A DNA stretch of 64,000 nt, from contig NZ_JARGYD010000008.1 in the NCBI RefSeq assembly GCF_029168315.1, positions 124,001 to 188,000 on the forward strand, in the 5' to 3' direction. Position numbers and translations under genes: made by a program. This document shows positions 1-7,315 of the stretch, piece after piece (positions within the stretch are counted from its first letter, which is position 1; each line of letters opens with the position of its first letter). The stretch comes from Psychromarinibacter halotolerans (GTDB lineage: Bacteria > Pseudomonadota > Alphaproteobacteria > Rhodobacterales > Rhodobacteraceae). The notes below the pieces were generated by a model. It saw nothing but the letters and a program-made list of their open reading frames with translations, had not been told where the DNA came from and ran no database searches.

Positions 1-926
1 CAGTTTTCCGGATCGACGTTCAGCCCCTTGGCGGGCGCGTCGTCGCGGCGGATCAACGGTTTCGTCAGGCGGTGCGGGTGGTGGATATAGTCGAAACCGA
101 AGCGGCCCTTGACGCACAGCCGCCCCTCGTTCGCGGGGCCGTCGACGCCGTCGACGTATTTCACCTTGTCGTCCTTGATCTTGAACGACAGCTGGCAGCC
201 GACGCCGCAATAGGGGCAGACCGATTTCACCTCGCGGTCGTAGTCGGCGCTGTCGCCCTGCTGCGCGTCGTCCAGCACCGTGGCGGGCATCAGCGCGCCG
301 GTCGGACAAGCCTGCACGCATTCGCCGCAGGCCACGCAGGTCGAGGCGCCCATCGGGTCGTCCTGATCGAACACGATCTCGGCGTCGTGGCCGCGACCCG
401 CCATGCCGATCACGTCGTTGACCTGAACCTCGCGGCAGGCGCGGACGCACAGGTTGCAGTGGATGCAGGCGTCAAGGTTGACGCGCATCGCGACATGGCT
501 GTCGTCCAGCAGCGGCACGCGCTGGTCCTCGATCCGGGGGAAGCGGCTTTCGGTGGTGCCGTTCAGCGCGGCCATGTCCCAGAAATGGCTGGACGCATCA
601 TGCGGCGCCTCGGGCTGGTCGGCGACCAGCAGTTCCATCACCATGCTGCGGGACTTCACGGCGCGGTCGCTGGCGGTGTTCACCACCATGCCGTCCGCCG
701 CCTCGCGGATGCAGGACGCCGCAAGTGTGCGTTCGCCTTCCACCTCGACCATGCAGGCGCGGCAGTTGCCGTCGGGGCGATAGCCGGGCGCGGGTTTGTG
801 GCACAGATGCGGGATAGTCAGGCCACGGCCATGCGCGGCGTCCCAGATCGTGGTGCCCTGCGGGACGGTGACCTTGTCGCCGTCGAGGGTGAAGGTCACG
901 GTCTTTGTCTGGCTTCCGTCGGGCAT
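1..926 (-). CDS. fdsA: NAD-dependent formate dehydrogenase alpha subunit (N-terminal part; cut by the window edge)
   Basis: Catalytic subunit of a cytoplasmic molybdenum or tungsten formate dehydrogenase that oxidises formate to CO2; about 308 codons are visible and the catalytic domain lies beyond the edge. The visible part carries a 2Fe-2S ferredoxin domain (Cys42, 55, 58, 72), two 4Fe-4S ferredoxin clusters (Cys154/157/160/164 and Cys197/200/203/207) and the start of the molybdopterin domain with its own cluster motif CPYCGVGC (residues 237-244). That order is the FdsA/NuoG-like plan. The ATG begins 2 nt after the fdsB stop, so the two genes are translationally close. The selenocysteine or cysteine at the active site cannot be judged because it is outside the window. 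Confidence 0.95.
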   Translation of the reverse strand, partial: MPDGSQTKTVTFTLDGDKVTVPQGTTIWDAAHGRGLTIPHLCHKPAPGYRPDGNCRACMVEVEGERTLAASCIREAADGMVVNTASDRAVKSRSMVMELLVADQPEAPHDASSHFWDMAALNGTTESRFPRIEDQRVPLLDDSHVAMRVNLDACIHCNLCVRACREVQVNDVIGMAGRGHDAEIVFDQDDPMGASTCVACGECVQACPTGALMPATVLDDAQQGDSADYDREVKSVCPYCGVGCQLSFKIKDDKVKYVDGVDGPANEGRLCVKGRFGFDYIHHPHRLTKPLIRRDDAPAKGLNVDPEN

Positions 927-928
927 GG

Positions 929-2617
929 TCAGACCTCCTCCGGGAAATGTTTCATCACCAGCCGGATCGGGTTCGGTGCCGCCTGCCCCAACCCGCAGAT
1001 GGACGCATCCGTCATCACCTGGCACAGGTCTTCCAGCAGGTCGCCGTCCCAGCGGTCGGCCTGCATCAGCTTGACCGCCTTCTCGCAGCCGACGCGGCAC
1101 GGGGTGCACTGGCCGCAGCTTTCGTCCTCGAAGAACCGCAGCATGTTCAGCGCCGCGTCCTTGGCGCTGTCATGGTCCGACAGCACGACAACGGCGGCAG
1201 AGCCGATGAAGGTGCCGTGCGGTTGCAGGGTGTCGAAATCCAGCGGCACGTCGTCCATCGACGCGGGCAGCAGCCCGGACGACGGACCGCCCGGCTGGTA
1301 GGCCTTGAACGTGTGGCCCTTCAGCATGCCGCCTGCCGCGTCGATGATGTCGAGGATCGTCGACCCGGCCGGCAGCAAATACACGCCCGGCGCCGCGACG
1401 CGGCCCGAGACCGAATAGTTGCGATAGCCGGTGCGCCCGTTTCGTTCGACCCCGTTCAGGATGTCGGGCCCCTCGCGGCAGATCATCGCGACCCAGTGCA
1501 GCGTCTCGACGTTATGGACCAGCGTGGGGCGACCGAAGATGCCGTTCTGCGCGACATAGGGCGGGCGGTGGCGCGGCAGGCCACGGTTGCCCTCGATCGA
1601 CTCGATCATCGCGGATTCCTCGCCGCAGATGTAGGCCCCCGCCCCGCGCCGCAGTTCGATATAGCCCGGCGCAACCAGCCCCGAGGCCTCGAGCGCGGCG
1701 ATCTCGCGCCGCAGGATTTCCAGCACCGCCGGGTATTCGTCGCGCATGTAGATGAAGCAGCGTTCCGCCTCGACGGCGGCGGCGGCGATCAGCATGCCTT
1801 CCAGCGTGACGTGCGGCTCGCGTTCCAGGTGCACGCGGTCCTTGAAGGTGCCCGGTTCGCCCTCGTCCCCGTTCACCGCCAGATAGCGCGCGCCCGGCGC
1901 GGCGCGCACAAAGCCCCACTTGCGCCCCGACGGGAACCCGGCGCCGCCCATGCCGCGCAGCCCCGCCGCTTCCAGCAGATCCTGTACCGCGTCCCAGTCG
2001 GCCCCCTTCCGCAGCCGCTCCAGTTCGACATAGCCGCCCCGGTGACGATAGGCCGACAGACCTTCGTAGTATGGCAGATGCGCATGGGTGTCGCCCGCCG
2101 CGATGGCCGCCTGCACCTTGTCAGGCGTCGCGTGACCGATGTGGTTGTGCCCGAGTTCCAGCACCGGCGCGCTGTCGCAGCGGCCCATGCAGGGCGCGCG
2201 CAGCACGCGCACCTCGGACGGGTCGAGCCCCTGCTCCAAAGCGGCACGCAGGGCGCTTGCCCCGGCAATCTCGCACGACAGGGAATCGCAGACCCGGATC
2301 GTCAGCGCGGGCGGCGGGATTTCCCCTTCGGCGACCACGTCGAAATGGGCGTAGAAGGTCGCGACCTCATAGATTTCGGCCTGCGCCAGACGCATCTCTT
2401 CGGCCAAGGCACGGATGTGCACGGCGGACAGATGGCCGTGGGCGTCTTGGATCAGGTGCAGGAATTCGATCAGCAGATCGCGTCGGCGCGGGCGGTCGCC
2501 CAGCAGGTCGCGGACCTCGGCCAGCGCGGCATCGTCCAGCTGACGTCCTTTCGGCGTCCGACGGCCCTTGCCCCGGCCCGATTTCCAGACACCTTTACGC
2601 TCGTCCAGGGGCGCCAT
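929..2617 (-). CDS. fdsB: NAD-dependent formate dehydrogenase, fused gamma-beta (NuoE-NuoF-like) subunit
   Basis: Diaphorase subunit passing electrons from formate to NAD+. Residues 30-180 form a NuoE-like thioredoxin-fold 2Fe-2S domain with Cys110, Cys115, Cys143 and Cys147. The rest is NuoF-like, with the glycine-rich GGAGFPSGRKWGF stretch near residue 220, the flavin/NAD motif NGDEGEPGTF near 248 and the 4Fe-4S motif SCGQCTPCRVGC near 497. In many bacteria these are two genes (fdsG and fdsB); here they are one 562-residue protein. I chose the inner ATG because GGGAGG lies 6 nt upstream; an upstream in-frame ATG at 2653 lacks such a site. The first gene of the operon, followed directly by fdsA. 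Confidence 0.94.
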   Translation of the reverse strand: MAPLDERKGVWKSGRGKGRRTPKGRQLDDAALAEVRDLLGDRPRRRDLLIEFLHLIQDAHGHLSAVHIRALAEEMRLAQAEIYEVATFYAHFDVVAEGEIPPPALTIRVCDSLSCEIAGASALRAALEQGLDPSEVRVLRAPCMGRCDSAPVLELGHNHIGHATPDKVQAAIAAGDTHAHLPYYEGLSAYRHRGGYVELERLRKGADWDAVQDLLEAAGLRGMGGAGFPSGRKWGFVRAAPGARYLAVNGDEGEPGTFKDRVHLEREPHVTLEGMLIAAAAVEAERCFIYMRDEYPAVLEILRREIAALEASGLVAPGYIELRRGAGAYICGEESAMIESIEGNRGLPRHRPPYVAQNGIFGRPTLVHNVETLHWVAMICREGPDILNGVERNGRTGYRNYSVSGRVAAPGVYLLPAGSTILDIIDAAGGMLKGHTFKAYQPGGPSSGLLPASMDDVPLDFDTLQPHGTFIGSAAVVVLSDHDSAKDAALNMLRFFEDESCGQCTPCRVGCEKAVKLMQADRWDGDLLEDLCQVMTDASICGLGQAAPNPIRLVMKHFPEEV

Positions 2618-2691
2618 GCCGATCCTCCCAATGACATGAACGGAAAATGGCACCGCGCACCCGTCCCGTCAAACCCATATACTCGCCCATA

Positions 2692-2716
2692 GGGAAACAT
2701 TTATTCCCCAAGGGAA
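2692..2716. promoter_or_regulatory. operator-like array of GGGAA/TTCCC half-sites upstream of fdsB
   Basis: Three half-sites alternate in orientation: GGGAA (2692-2696), seven bases, TTCCC (2704-2708), three bases, GGGAA (2712-2716). They lie 75-99 bp upstream of the fdsB start, a normal place for an activator or repressor of the operon. The regulator is unknown and no regulator gene is adjacent. The rest of 2618-2915 shows no convincing gene. Confidence 0.35.
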
Positions 2717-2915
2717 ATCAACTCAATCAAGCGGCGCGGCCTTCCGCCGAGAGCTTCGGTTGTCACTGATTAGCTTCCCCGCACCGGCCAAGGCGCGACA
2801 TGGACGGCACTTTTTCCGTCATCCGCGACACCCGCACCACCTGAACCAGGGCCCACCGGGCGGGCACACCAGACCCAAGCGCAAAAGCGCGTCTCACATA
2901 ATTATGAGGGGGGAA

Positions 2916-2999
2916 TGGTGGGCGACCCTGGAATCGAACCAGGCATGGGTCTCCCCGGCGGAGTTACAGTCCGCTGCCGCACCTTGCAGCACGTCGCCC
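2916..2999 (-). tRNA. tRNA-Tyr (anticodon GUA), CCA encoded
   Basis: Read on the minus strand, the 7-bp acceptor stem GGGCGAC pairs with GTCGCCC, followed by discriminator A and an encoded CCA. The anticodon stem GCGGA/TCCGC closes the loop CTGTAAC, giving anticodon GTA. The T-arm is CCTGG-TTCGATT-CCAGG, and the long variable region fits a class II tRNA. It is transcribed divergently from rlmB, which starts 91 bp away. Confidence 0.95.
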
Positions 3000-3090
3000 G
3001 ACGCGTCGCGTTGATTATCCGTAGCACTTTTGGACGTCAACCGTTAAATCCCCGCAAACTGAGGATGCCGTAACCGGAAGGCGCGAGACG

Positions 3091-3867
3091 ATGAAAAAGC
3101 CCAAGTGGGTGGTCGAGAAGGAACGCGGCAAGCGGGCCGCGGCGGCGGAAACCGTGTGGCTGTTCGGTCTGCACGCGGTCCGCGACGCGCTGATGAACCC
3201 CCGGCGCGAGAAACTGCAACTGGTCCTGACCAAGAACGCCGCCGACCGGCTGGGCGATGCCGTTGCCAACGGGCCCGAACCGCAGATCGCGGACCCGCGC
3301 AAGTTTCCTGCCCCGCTGGACCCCGGCTCGGTCCACCAAGGCGCGGCGCTGGAAGTGCGGCCGCTGGACTGGGGCCCGATGGGCGACCTGTGCCATGCCC
3401 CCCCGGGAGAGTCGCCGTCCGTGGTGCTGCTGGACCGCGTCACCGACCCGCACAACGTGGGCGCCATCCTGCGGTCGGCCGAGGTGTTCGGCGCCCGCGC
3501 GGTGATCGCCCCGGCGCGCCATTCCGCCCCCGAAACCGGCGCGCTGGCCAAGACGGCCTCGGGCGCGCTGGAACGGCAGCCGTACCTGCGGGTGCAGAAC
3601 CTGTCGCGCGCGATGGAAGAGCTGCGCGAGATGGGCTACCGCCTGCTGGGTCTGGATGGCGAGGCGGACACCACGCTGGAGGACGGGCTTGCCGGCGCTG
3701 TAACCGATCCCGTGGGGCTGGTGCTGGGCGCAGAGGGTCCGGGCCTGCGCGAGAAGACGCGCGACACCTGCGATACACTTGTTCGCGTCGATTTCGCCGG
3801 GCCGTTCGGGTCACTAAACGTGTCGAACGCGGCGGCGGTGGCATTGTACGCAGCCACCCGGCGCTAG
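3091..3867 (+). CDS. rlmB: TrmH-family RNA 2'-O-methyltransferase, RlmB type
   Basis: SAM-dependent ribose methyltransferase, most like RlmB, which methylates G2251 of 23S rRNA. At 258 residues it has the family length. An N-terminal substrate-binding domain (about residues 18-100) precedes the SpoU/TrmH knot domain with its three motifs: DPHNVGAILRSAEVFGA near residue 118, LVLGAEGPGL near 209 and GSLNVSNAAAVALY near 240. Asn and Arg of motif 1 and Glu of motif 2 are present. It stands alone, divergent from tRNA-Tyr. Other TrmH-family substrates cannot be excluded from sequence alone. Confidence 0.9.
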   Translation: MKKPKWVVEKERGKRAAAAETVWLFGLHAVRDALMNPRREKLQLVLTKNAADRLGDAVANGPEPQIADPRKFPAPLDPGSVHQGAALEVRPLDWGPMGDLCHAPPGESPSVVLLDRVTDPHNVGAILRSAEVFGARAVIAPARHSAPETGALAKTASGALERQPYLRVQNLSRAMEELREMGYRLLGLDGEADTTLEDGLAGAVTDPVGLVLGAEGPGLREKTRDTCDTLVRVDFAGPFGSLNVSNAAAVALYAATRR

Positions 3868-4115
3868 ACCCGTCGCGTCAAGGACCGGGTCGCCTTAAAG
3901 CTGCGAATCCAATGGTCAATTCCCGGCATTAACATGGGTTTGCCGATTTTTTAGGCGGATTTCCGCGTATGCGAACGGATTTTAATTCAACCGTAACACG
4001 AAGAGCCGAACCGATTCGTGGTACGGTTGGCGCCTTGCAAGCACCTGAAAAGCCTTCATTCGGCAGGTCCGCTTGTTCAGAGTCGGGTAAAGTCGACAGA
4101 CCAGATCACCCTTCA

Positions 4116-4136
4116 GTCACGCCGATATTACGTGAC
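4116..4136. promoter_or_regulatory. inverted repeat GTCACG-N9-CGTGAC
   Basis: Perfect 6-bp arms (4116-4121 and 4131-4136) are separated by nine bases. This may be a protein-binding site or another hairpin of the transcript ending at the downstream terminator. The binding factor is unknown. Confidence 0.3.
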
Positions 4137-4170
4137 CTTTAAAGCCGCCGGTGCAATTCTAAATATCAGA

Positions 4171-4222
4171 GTGAGCGTGGGAACGGAACATCCACGCTTC
4201 ACTTCACTGTCCCTCGTTCCGT
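4171..4222 (+). ncRNA. candidate H-type pseudoknot RNA (riboswitch-like leader or sRNA)
   Basis: Stem 1 pairs 4171-4180 with 4192-4202 (ten base pairs, one bulged T at 4198) and closes the 11-nt loop 4181-4191. Within that loop ACGGAAC (4183-4189) is complementary to GTTCCGT (4216-4222), giving a 7-bp second stem and so an H-type pseudoknot. An intrinsic terminator follows 5 nt later and the CoA-binding gene begins 98 nt downstream. I do not recognise the family; the sequence does not match the SAM-II or preQ1 consensus as I remember them. Confidence 0.45.
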
Positions 4223-4227
4223 GACTT

Positions 4228-4261
4228 GCGCCCGGCCCATTGTGGCCCGGGCGCTTTTTTA
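4228..4261 (+). terminator. Rho-independent terminator
   Basis: GCGCCCGG (4228-4235) pairs with CCGGGCGC (4247-4254), and the stem is followed by seven T (4255-4261). It sits immediately downstream of the pseudoknot candidate and 59 nt upstream of the next gene, so it ends either a small RNA or an attenuated leader. Confidence 0.85.
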
Positions 4262-4319
4262 TGTGCCTTGCCCGGACGTCTCGTGGCATACCCAAGGCGA
4301 CCATGATGGTAAAGAACCG

Positions 4320-4793
4320 ATGACCTACTCCGACGCTTTCCTGCGCAACGTGTTGCACGGAACCAAGACCATCGCCTGCGTGGGCGTGTCGCCGGACCCC
4401 GTGCGGCCCAGCCATTTCGTGGGCCGATATCTGTCGCTGAAAGGCTACCGCGTGATCCCCGTGAACCCGAAGGTCGCCGGGACACGGCTGTTCGGCGAAA
4501 CCGTGGTGCCCGACCTTGCGGCGATCCCGGCGGACGCCAAAGTCGACATGGTCGACATCTTCCGCAAGTCCGATGCCGTGCCGCAGATTCTGGACGAGGC
4601 GCTGGCACACCTGCCCCACCTGCGCACGGTCTGGATGCAGATCGGCGTCGAACACGCCGAGGCCGCCGCCCGCGCCGAAGCGCAGGGGCTGACCGTGATC
4701 CAGAACCGCTGTCCGAAGATCGAACATCAGCGGCTGTTCGGAGAACTGCGCAAGGCCGGGTTCAACACCGGGGTCATCTCGTCAAAGCTGTGA
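4320..4793 (+). CDS. CoA-binding domain protein (YccU-like)
   Basis: A 157-residue single-domain protein of the CoA-binding Rossmann family related to the N-terminal domain of succinyl-CoA synthetase alpha and to YccU. The nucleotide-binding start IACVGVSPDP is at residues 17-26, and the conserved late motif VIQNRCPKIEH lies near residue 127. The physiological role of these stand-alone domains is not settled. The start is the first ATG that gives a full family N-terminus; the Shine-Dalgarno signal is weak (GGTAAAGAACCG). Its leader contains the pseudoknot and terminator described above, which suggests transcript-level control. Confidence 0.85.
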   Translation: MTYSDAFLRNVLHGTKTIACVGVSPDPVRPSHFVGRYLSLKGYRVIPVNPKVAGTRLFGETVVPDLAAIPADAKVDMVDIFRKSDAVPQILDEALAHLPHLRTVWMQIGVEHAEAAARAEAQGLTVIQNRCPKIEHQRLFGELRKAGFNTGVISSKL

Positions 4794-4820
4794 CCCCGCC
4801 CCAGGTTCAGGCGCGGCGGG

Positions 4821-5219
4821 TCAGTTCGTCAGCGTGCGCTTCCACGTCTGCGTGTCGCAATCGCCGACGGTGTTGCAGACCTTGACCTCAAGCCGGTTGC
4901 CGGTGGCGATCAGCACGGTGGGATACTCGTTCCGCATCACCGGCACGTACATGTTGCCCTTGCCCCAGCCTTCGACGCTACGGACGTTCCAGATGATCCG
5001 GCGCCCGACGTTCGGCGACCCGCTGGGCTTGCCGTGCTTGTCGACCGACGCGATCAACGTCCCGCACAGCCGGTTGCCACAGGGATAGATCCGCACATAT
5101 CCGGTCTGGTTCTTCGCATCGCGTTCGGTCTGCCATACGCCCAACAGCGTTTCCCCCGCCGAGGCCGCGCCAGCGACAGAGATCATCAGGCCGGCGATGA
5201 ATAGTACAATTCTTGTCAT
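4821..5219 (-). CDS. exported DUF2147 protein
   Basis: A 132-residue secreted protein. Residues 1-22 form a signal peptide ending in GAASA-GE. The mature part matches the DUF2147 pattern: an early GVWQT, then the Cys-containing YPCGNRLCG near residue 46, and a late Cys pair (KVCNTVGDC), suggesting two disulfides in the periplasm. The function of the family is unknown. I chose the ATG that yields the signal peptide, with GGAG upstream; the longer in-frame form adds a non-signal extension. Monocistronic and convergent with the CoA-binding gene. Confidence 0.85.
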   Translation of the reverse strand: MTRIVLFIAGLMISVAGAASAGETLLGVWQTERDAKNQTGYVRIYPCGNRLCGTLIASVDKHGKPSGSPNVGRRIIWNVRSVEGWGKGNMYVPVMRNEYPTVLIATGNRLEVKVCNTVGDCDTQTWKRTLTN

Positions 5220-5417
5220 CTTGTGCTGCTCCACTATGCCCCGAGCCCTATTCCTTGGCTCTATGCGACATACTGTGGCCCATGACGTAGCGTCGGGCAA
5301 GCATCAACGCCGTCTTTGCCCGGCACTGGAACGGCGGCGCGGCATTAATGTTTGCTTGGCAATCGGGGGACAGGGTGGCAAAGACCGCGCCGTACAGTCC
5401 CAGCCGGAGCGAAGCCC

Positions 5418-6140
5418 ATGATCCTCTACCCCGCCATTGACCTGAAGGACGGCCAGTGCGTGCGGCTTCTGCGCGGCGAGATGGACGCGGCCACCGTGTT
5501 CGGCGACGACCCCGCGGCGCAGGCGAAAAGCTTCGTCGAGGCGGGCTGCAAGTGGCTGCACCTTGTCGATCTGAACGGTGCCTTCGCCGGTCGCCCGGTC
5601 AACGGCGCGGCGGTCGAAGCGATCCTTGCCGCCGTGGACGTGCCGGTTCAGCTGGGCGGCGGCATCCGCGACATGGCCACCATTGAGGGCTGGCTGACCA
5701 AGGGCGTCAGCCGCGTGATCCTTGGCACCGTCGCGGTCGAGAACCCCGACCTTGTCCGCGAGGCGGCAGCCGCGTTCCCGGGGCATGTCGCGGTGGGCAT
5801 CGACGCCCGCAACGGCCGCGTCGCCACCAAGGGCTGGGCGGAAGAGACCGACGTGATGGTCACCGACCTCGCCCGCCAGTTCGAGGACGCGGGCGTCGCC
5901 GCGATCATCTACACCGACATCGACCGCGACGGCGCGATGCAGGGCCCGAACGTCACCGCGACGGCGGCGCTGGCCAACGCGGTGCAGATCCCGGTCATCG
6001 CCTCGGGCGGCGTGTCGTCGATCGATGACCTCGTGGCGCTGCGCGATTGCGGTGCCGCGCTGGACGGGGCGATCTCGGGGCGGGCGCTGTACGACGGTGC
6101 GATTGACCTGTCGGAGGCGCTGCGCGTAGTTTCGGCCTGA
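5418..6140 (+). CDS. hisA: HisA, ProFAR isomerase
   Basis: 1-(5-phosphoribosyl)-5-[(5-phosphoribosylamino)methylideneamino] imidazole-4-carboxamide isomerase, step 4 of histidine synthesis. A 240-residue (beta-alpha)8 barrel with catalytic Asp8 (PAIDLKDG), the second Asp in GIDARNG near residue 129, and phosphate-binding turns LGGGIRD and ASGGVSS. It starts the plus-strand his block (hisA, two membrane-protein genes, hisF, hisE). Confidence 0.97.
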   Translation: MILYPAIDLKDGQCVRLLRGEMDAATVFGDDPAAQAKSFVEAGCKWLHLVDLNGAFAGRPVNGAAVEAILAAVDVPVQLGGGIRDMATIEGWLTKGVSRVILGTVAVENPDLVREAAAAFPGHVAVGIDARNGRVATKGWAEETDVMVTDLARQFEDAGVAAIIYTDIDRDGAMQGPNVTATAALANAVQIPVIASGGVSSIDDLVALRDCGAALDGAISGRALYDGAIDLSEALRVVSA

Positions 6141-6159
6141 CCCGACCGGAGGCCCCGAC

Positions 6160-6504
6160 GTGCTGAACGACCTGCTATTATCCTTCTTCTTCGGGATGCC
6201 GGCTGTCGTGGCGCCGTTCCTTGCCGCCGACCTGCGCAACCCCGCGTCGCGCTTCATCATGTTCTGGGGCGGCATCGCCTTTACCGTGATGGTCGCGATC
6301 GTGGTGATCCCGATGCTGTTGTGCGACGGGTCGATCACCGGCGCCTATTCGAACTGCGTCGGCGGCACCGGGCTGGCCGCGGCCTTCACCTCGGCCCAGC
6401 CGGTAATCCGCGCCTCGGCCTTCGCCTACATCATGGCCGGGCCGCCGCTGGCGATCCTCGCCTACCTGCTGGAATGGCTTTACCGGCGGCAGCGCGCGGC
6501 CTGA
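6160..6504 (+). CDS. small multi-pass membrane protein between hisA and hisF
   Basis: 114 residues with about three hydrophobic helices (residues 1-22, 32-54, 84-108), two Cys (LLCDG and SNCVGG) in the central loop, and a basic C-terminus. The GTG start follows GGAGG at a good distance. It lies 19 bp after hisA and 10 bp before the next membrane gene, so it is probably co-transcribed with the his block. I do not recognise the family. Confidence 0.75.
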   Translation: MLNDLLLSFFFGMPAVVAPFLAADLRNPASRFIMFWGGIAFTVMVAIVVIPMLLCDGSITGAYSNCVGGTGLAAAFTSAQPVIRASAFAYIMAGPPLAILAYLLEWLYRRQRAA

Positions 6505-6514
6505 GGCGACCGGC

Positions 6515-6817
6515 ATGAAATGGGTCCACCGCATCTTCGCGATCCTCACGCTTGGCCCTTGGGTCGTCTGGCTGGCGTGGGTCGCACTGGCGCTTGGCCT
6601 CAGCTATTTCGGCGGCTGCCGGATCGACGAAAGCGGCGTCCACCCCTGTACCGTCGCGGGACGCGAGGCCGGAGAGCTGGCCTATACCGCAGGCTTCTGG
6701 TCCGCATGGGGCGTGATGCTGATCGGGCCGTTCTCGTTCGGGTTCGGGCTGACGTGGGCGATGGCGACCTTCGTCGCCGCCCGCATCCGCCGCCACCGTC
6801 AGCCGCCCGCCGCCTGA
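6515..6817 (+). CDS. small membrane protein
   Basis: 100 residues with two hydrophobic helices (about residues 8-30 and 60-88), two Cys in the loop between them, and a basic tail (RIRRHRQ). It resembles its upstream neighbour in design (a Cys pair between helices) but not obviously in sequence. Its 3' end overlaps the convergent DUF302 gene by 19 bp. Function unknown. Confidence 0.7.
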   Translation: MKWVHRIFAILTLGPWVVWLAWVALALGLSYFGGCRIDESGVHPCTVAGREAGELAYTAGFWSAWGVMLIGPFSFGFGLTWAMATFVAARIRRHRQPPAA

Positions 6818-7248
6818 GCCGTCAGCCGTTCCAGCGCCCCGGCGATCGGCGCGACATAGTCCGCATCGGCGTCACCGCCCGCATCCTCCAGCATGTCGCC
6901 GACATCCTGATACGACAGCCAGACCGCGCCATCGGCATCCTCATAGGCCAGAACCCGCAGCGGCAGCATCAGCCCGGCCATCGGCGCATCCCGGATGGCG
7001 GGCGTCCCCAGCGTCGGGTTGCCGAAGATCAGCAACTCCATGTCCGGCAGATCCTGCCCCACGGTTTGCGCAGCACCGGCGTGATCGACCCGCGCGAAGA
7101 CAAGCGCGCCCGCGCCTTCGACCGCCACCACCAGGCGGTTCATCACCTCGGCCACCGAGGCGTCGGCCCGAACCTTCACGAAATCGGCCTCGGCCCATGC
7201 CGGGGCAGCACCCGTCACCAGCGCAAGGGCCGCAAGAAAACCCCTCAT
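6799..7248 (-). CDS. exported DUF302 protein
   Basis: 149 residues; signal peptide residues 1-19 (ends PAWA-EA). The mature part is a DUF302-type domain: an early VMNRLVVAVEGAG stretch, a central LLIFGNPTLGT motif and a late PLRVLAYED...VWLSYQD segment. This family is common in bacterial periplasms and its biochemical role is unknown. AAGGAG sits 6 nt before the ATG. The gene is inserted antisense inside the hisA-hisF interval. Confidence 0.85.
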   Translation of the reverse strand: MRGFLAALALVTGAAPAWAEADFVKVRADASVAEVMNRLVVAVEGAGALVFARVDHAGAAQTVGQDLPDMELLIFGNPTLGTPAIRDAPMAGLMLPLRVLAYEDADGAVWLSYQDVGDMLEDAGGDADADYVAPIAGALERLTAQAAGG

Positions 7249-7315
7249 CGCAAACTCCTTTCCCTTCCCCCCATTCCGGAATAGTACGAGCCCGACACGG
7301 AAAGACCAGTCTGCC

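Larger units (their letters stand above)
3868..4319. other. 452-bp intergenic region holding a candidate small RNA or leader
   Basis: No convincing protein gene is seen; a 68-codon ORF at 4018-4224 lacks a Shine-Dalgarno site and resembles nothing I know. The region is less GC-rich than its neighbours. It contains an inverted repeat (4116-4136), a candidate H-type pseudoknot (4171-4222) and a clear intrinsic terminator (4228-4261). Together these suggest a small RNA, or a cis-regulatory leader of the CoA-binding gene that starts at 4320. Confidence 0.5.

Noticed and set aside
905..2692. A 595-codon plus-strand open frame opposite fdsB.
   Set aside because: Its composition (Arg/Gln/Ala/His-rich) is typical of GC-rich antisense frames; fdsB on the other strand has full domain motifs.
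2760..3014. An 84-codon ORF across the tRNA-Tyr gene.
   Set aside because: It reads through the complete tRNA on the opposite strand and has no family match.
4025..4042. A sigma-54-like GG-N10-GC element (TTGGCGCCTTGCAAGC).
   Set aside because: The GG and GC spacing fits, but the TT of the -12 element is missing, so the match is likely chance.
4018..4224. A 68-codon ORF in the rlmB-CoA-binding intergenic region.
   Set aside because: No Shine-Dalgarno site, no recognisable domain, and its 3' end overlaps the pseudoknot. A non-coding RNA explains the region better.
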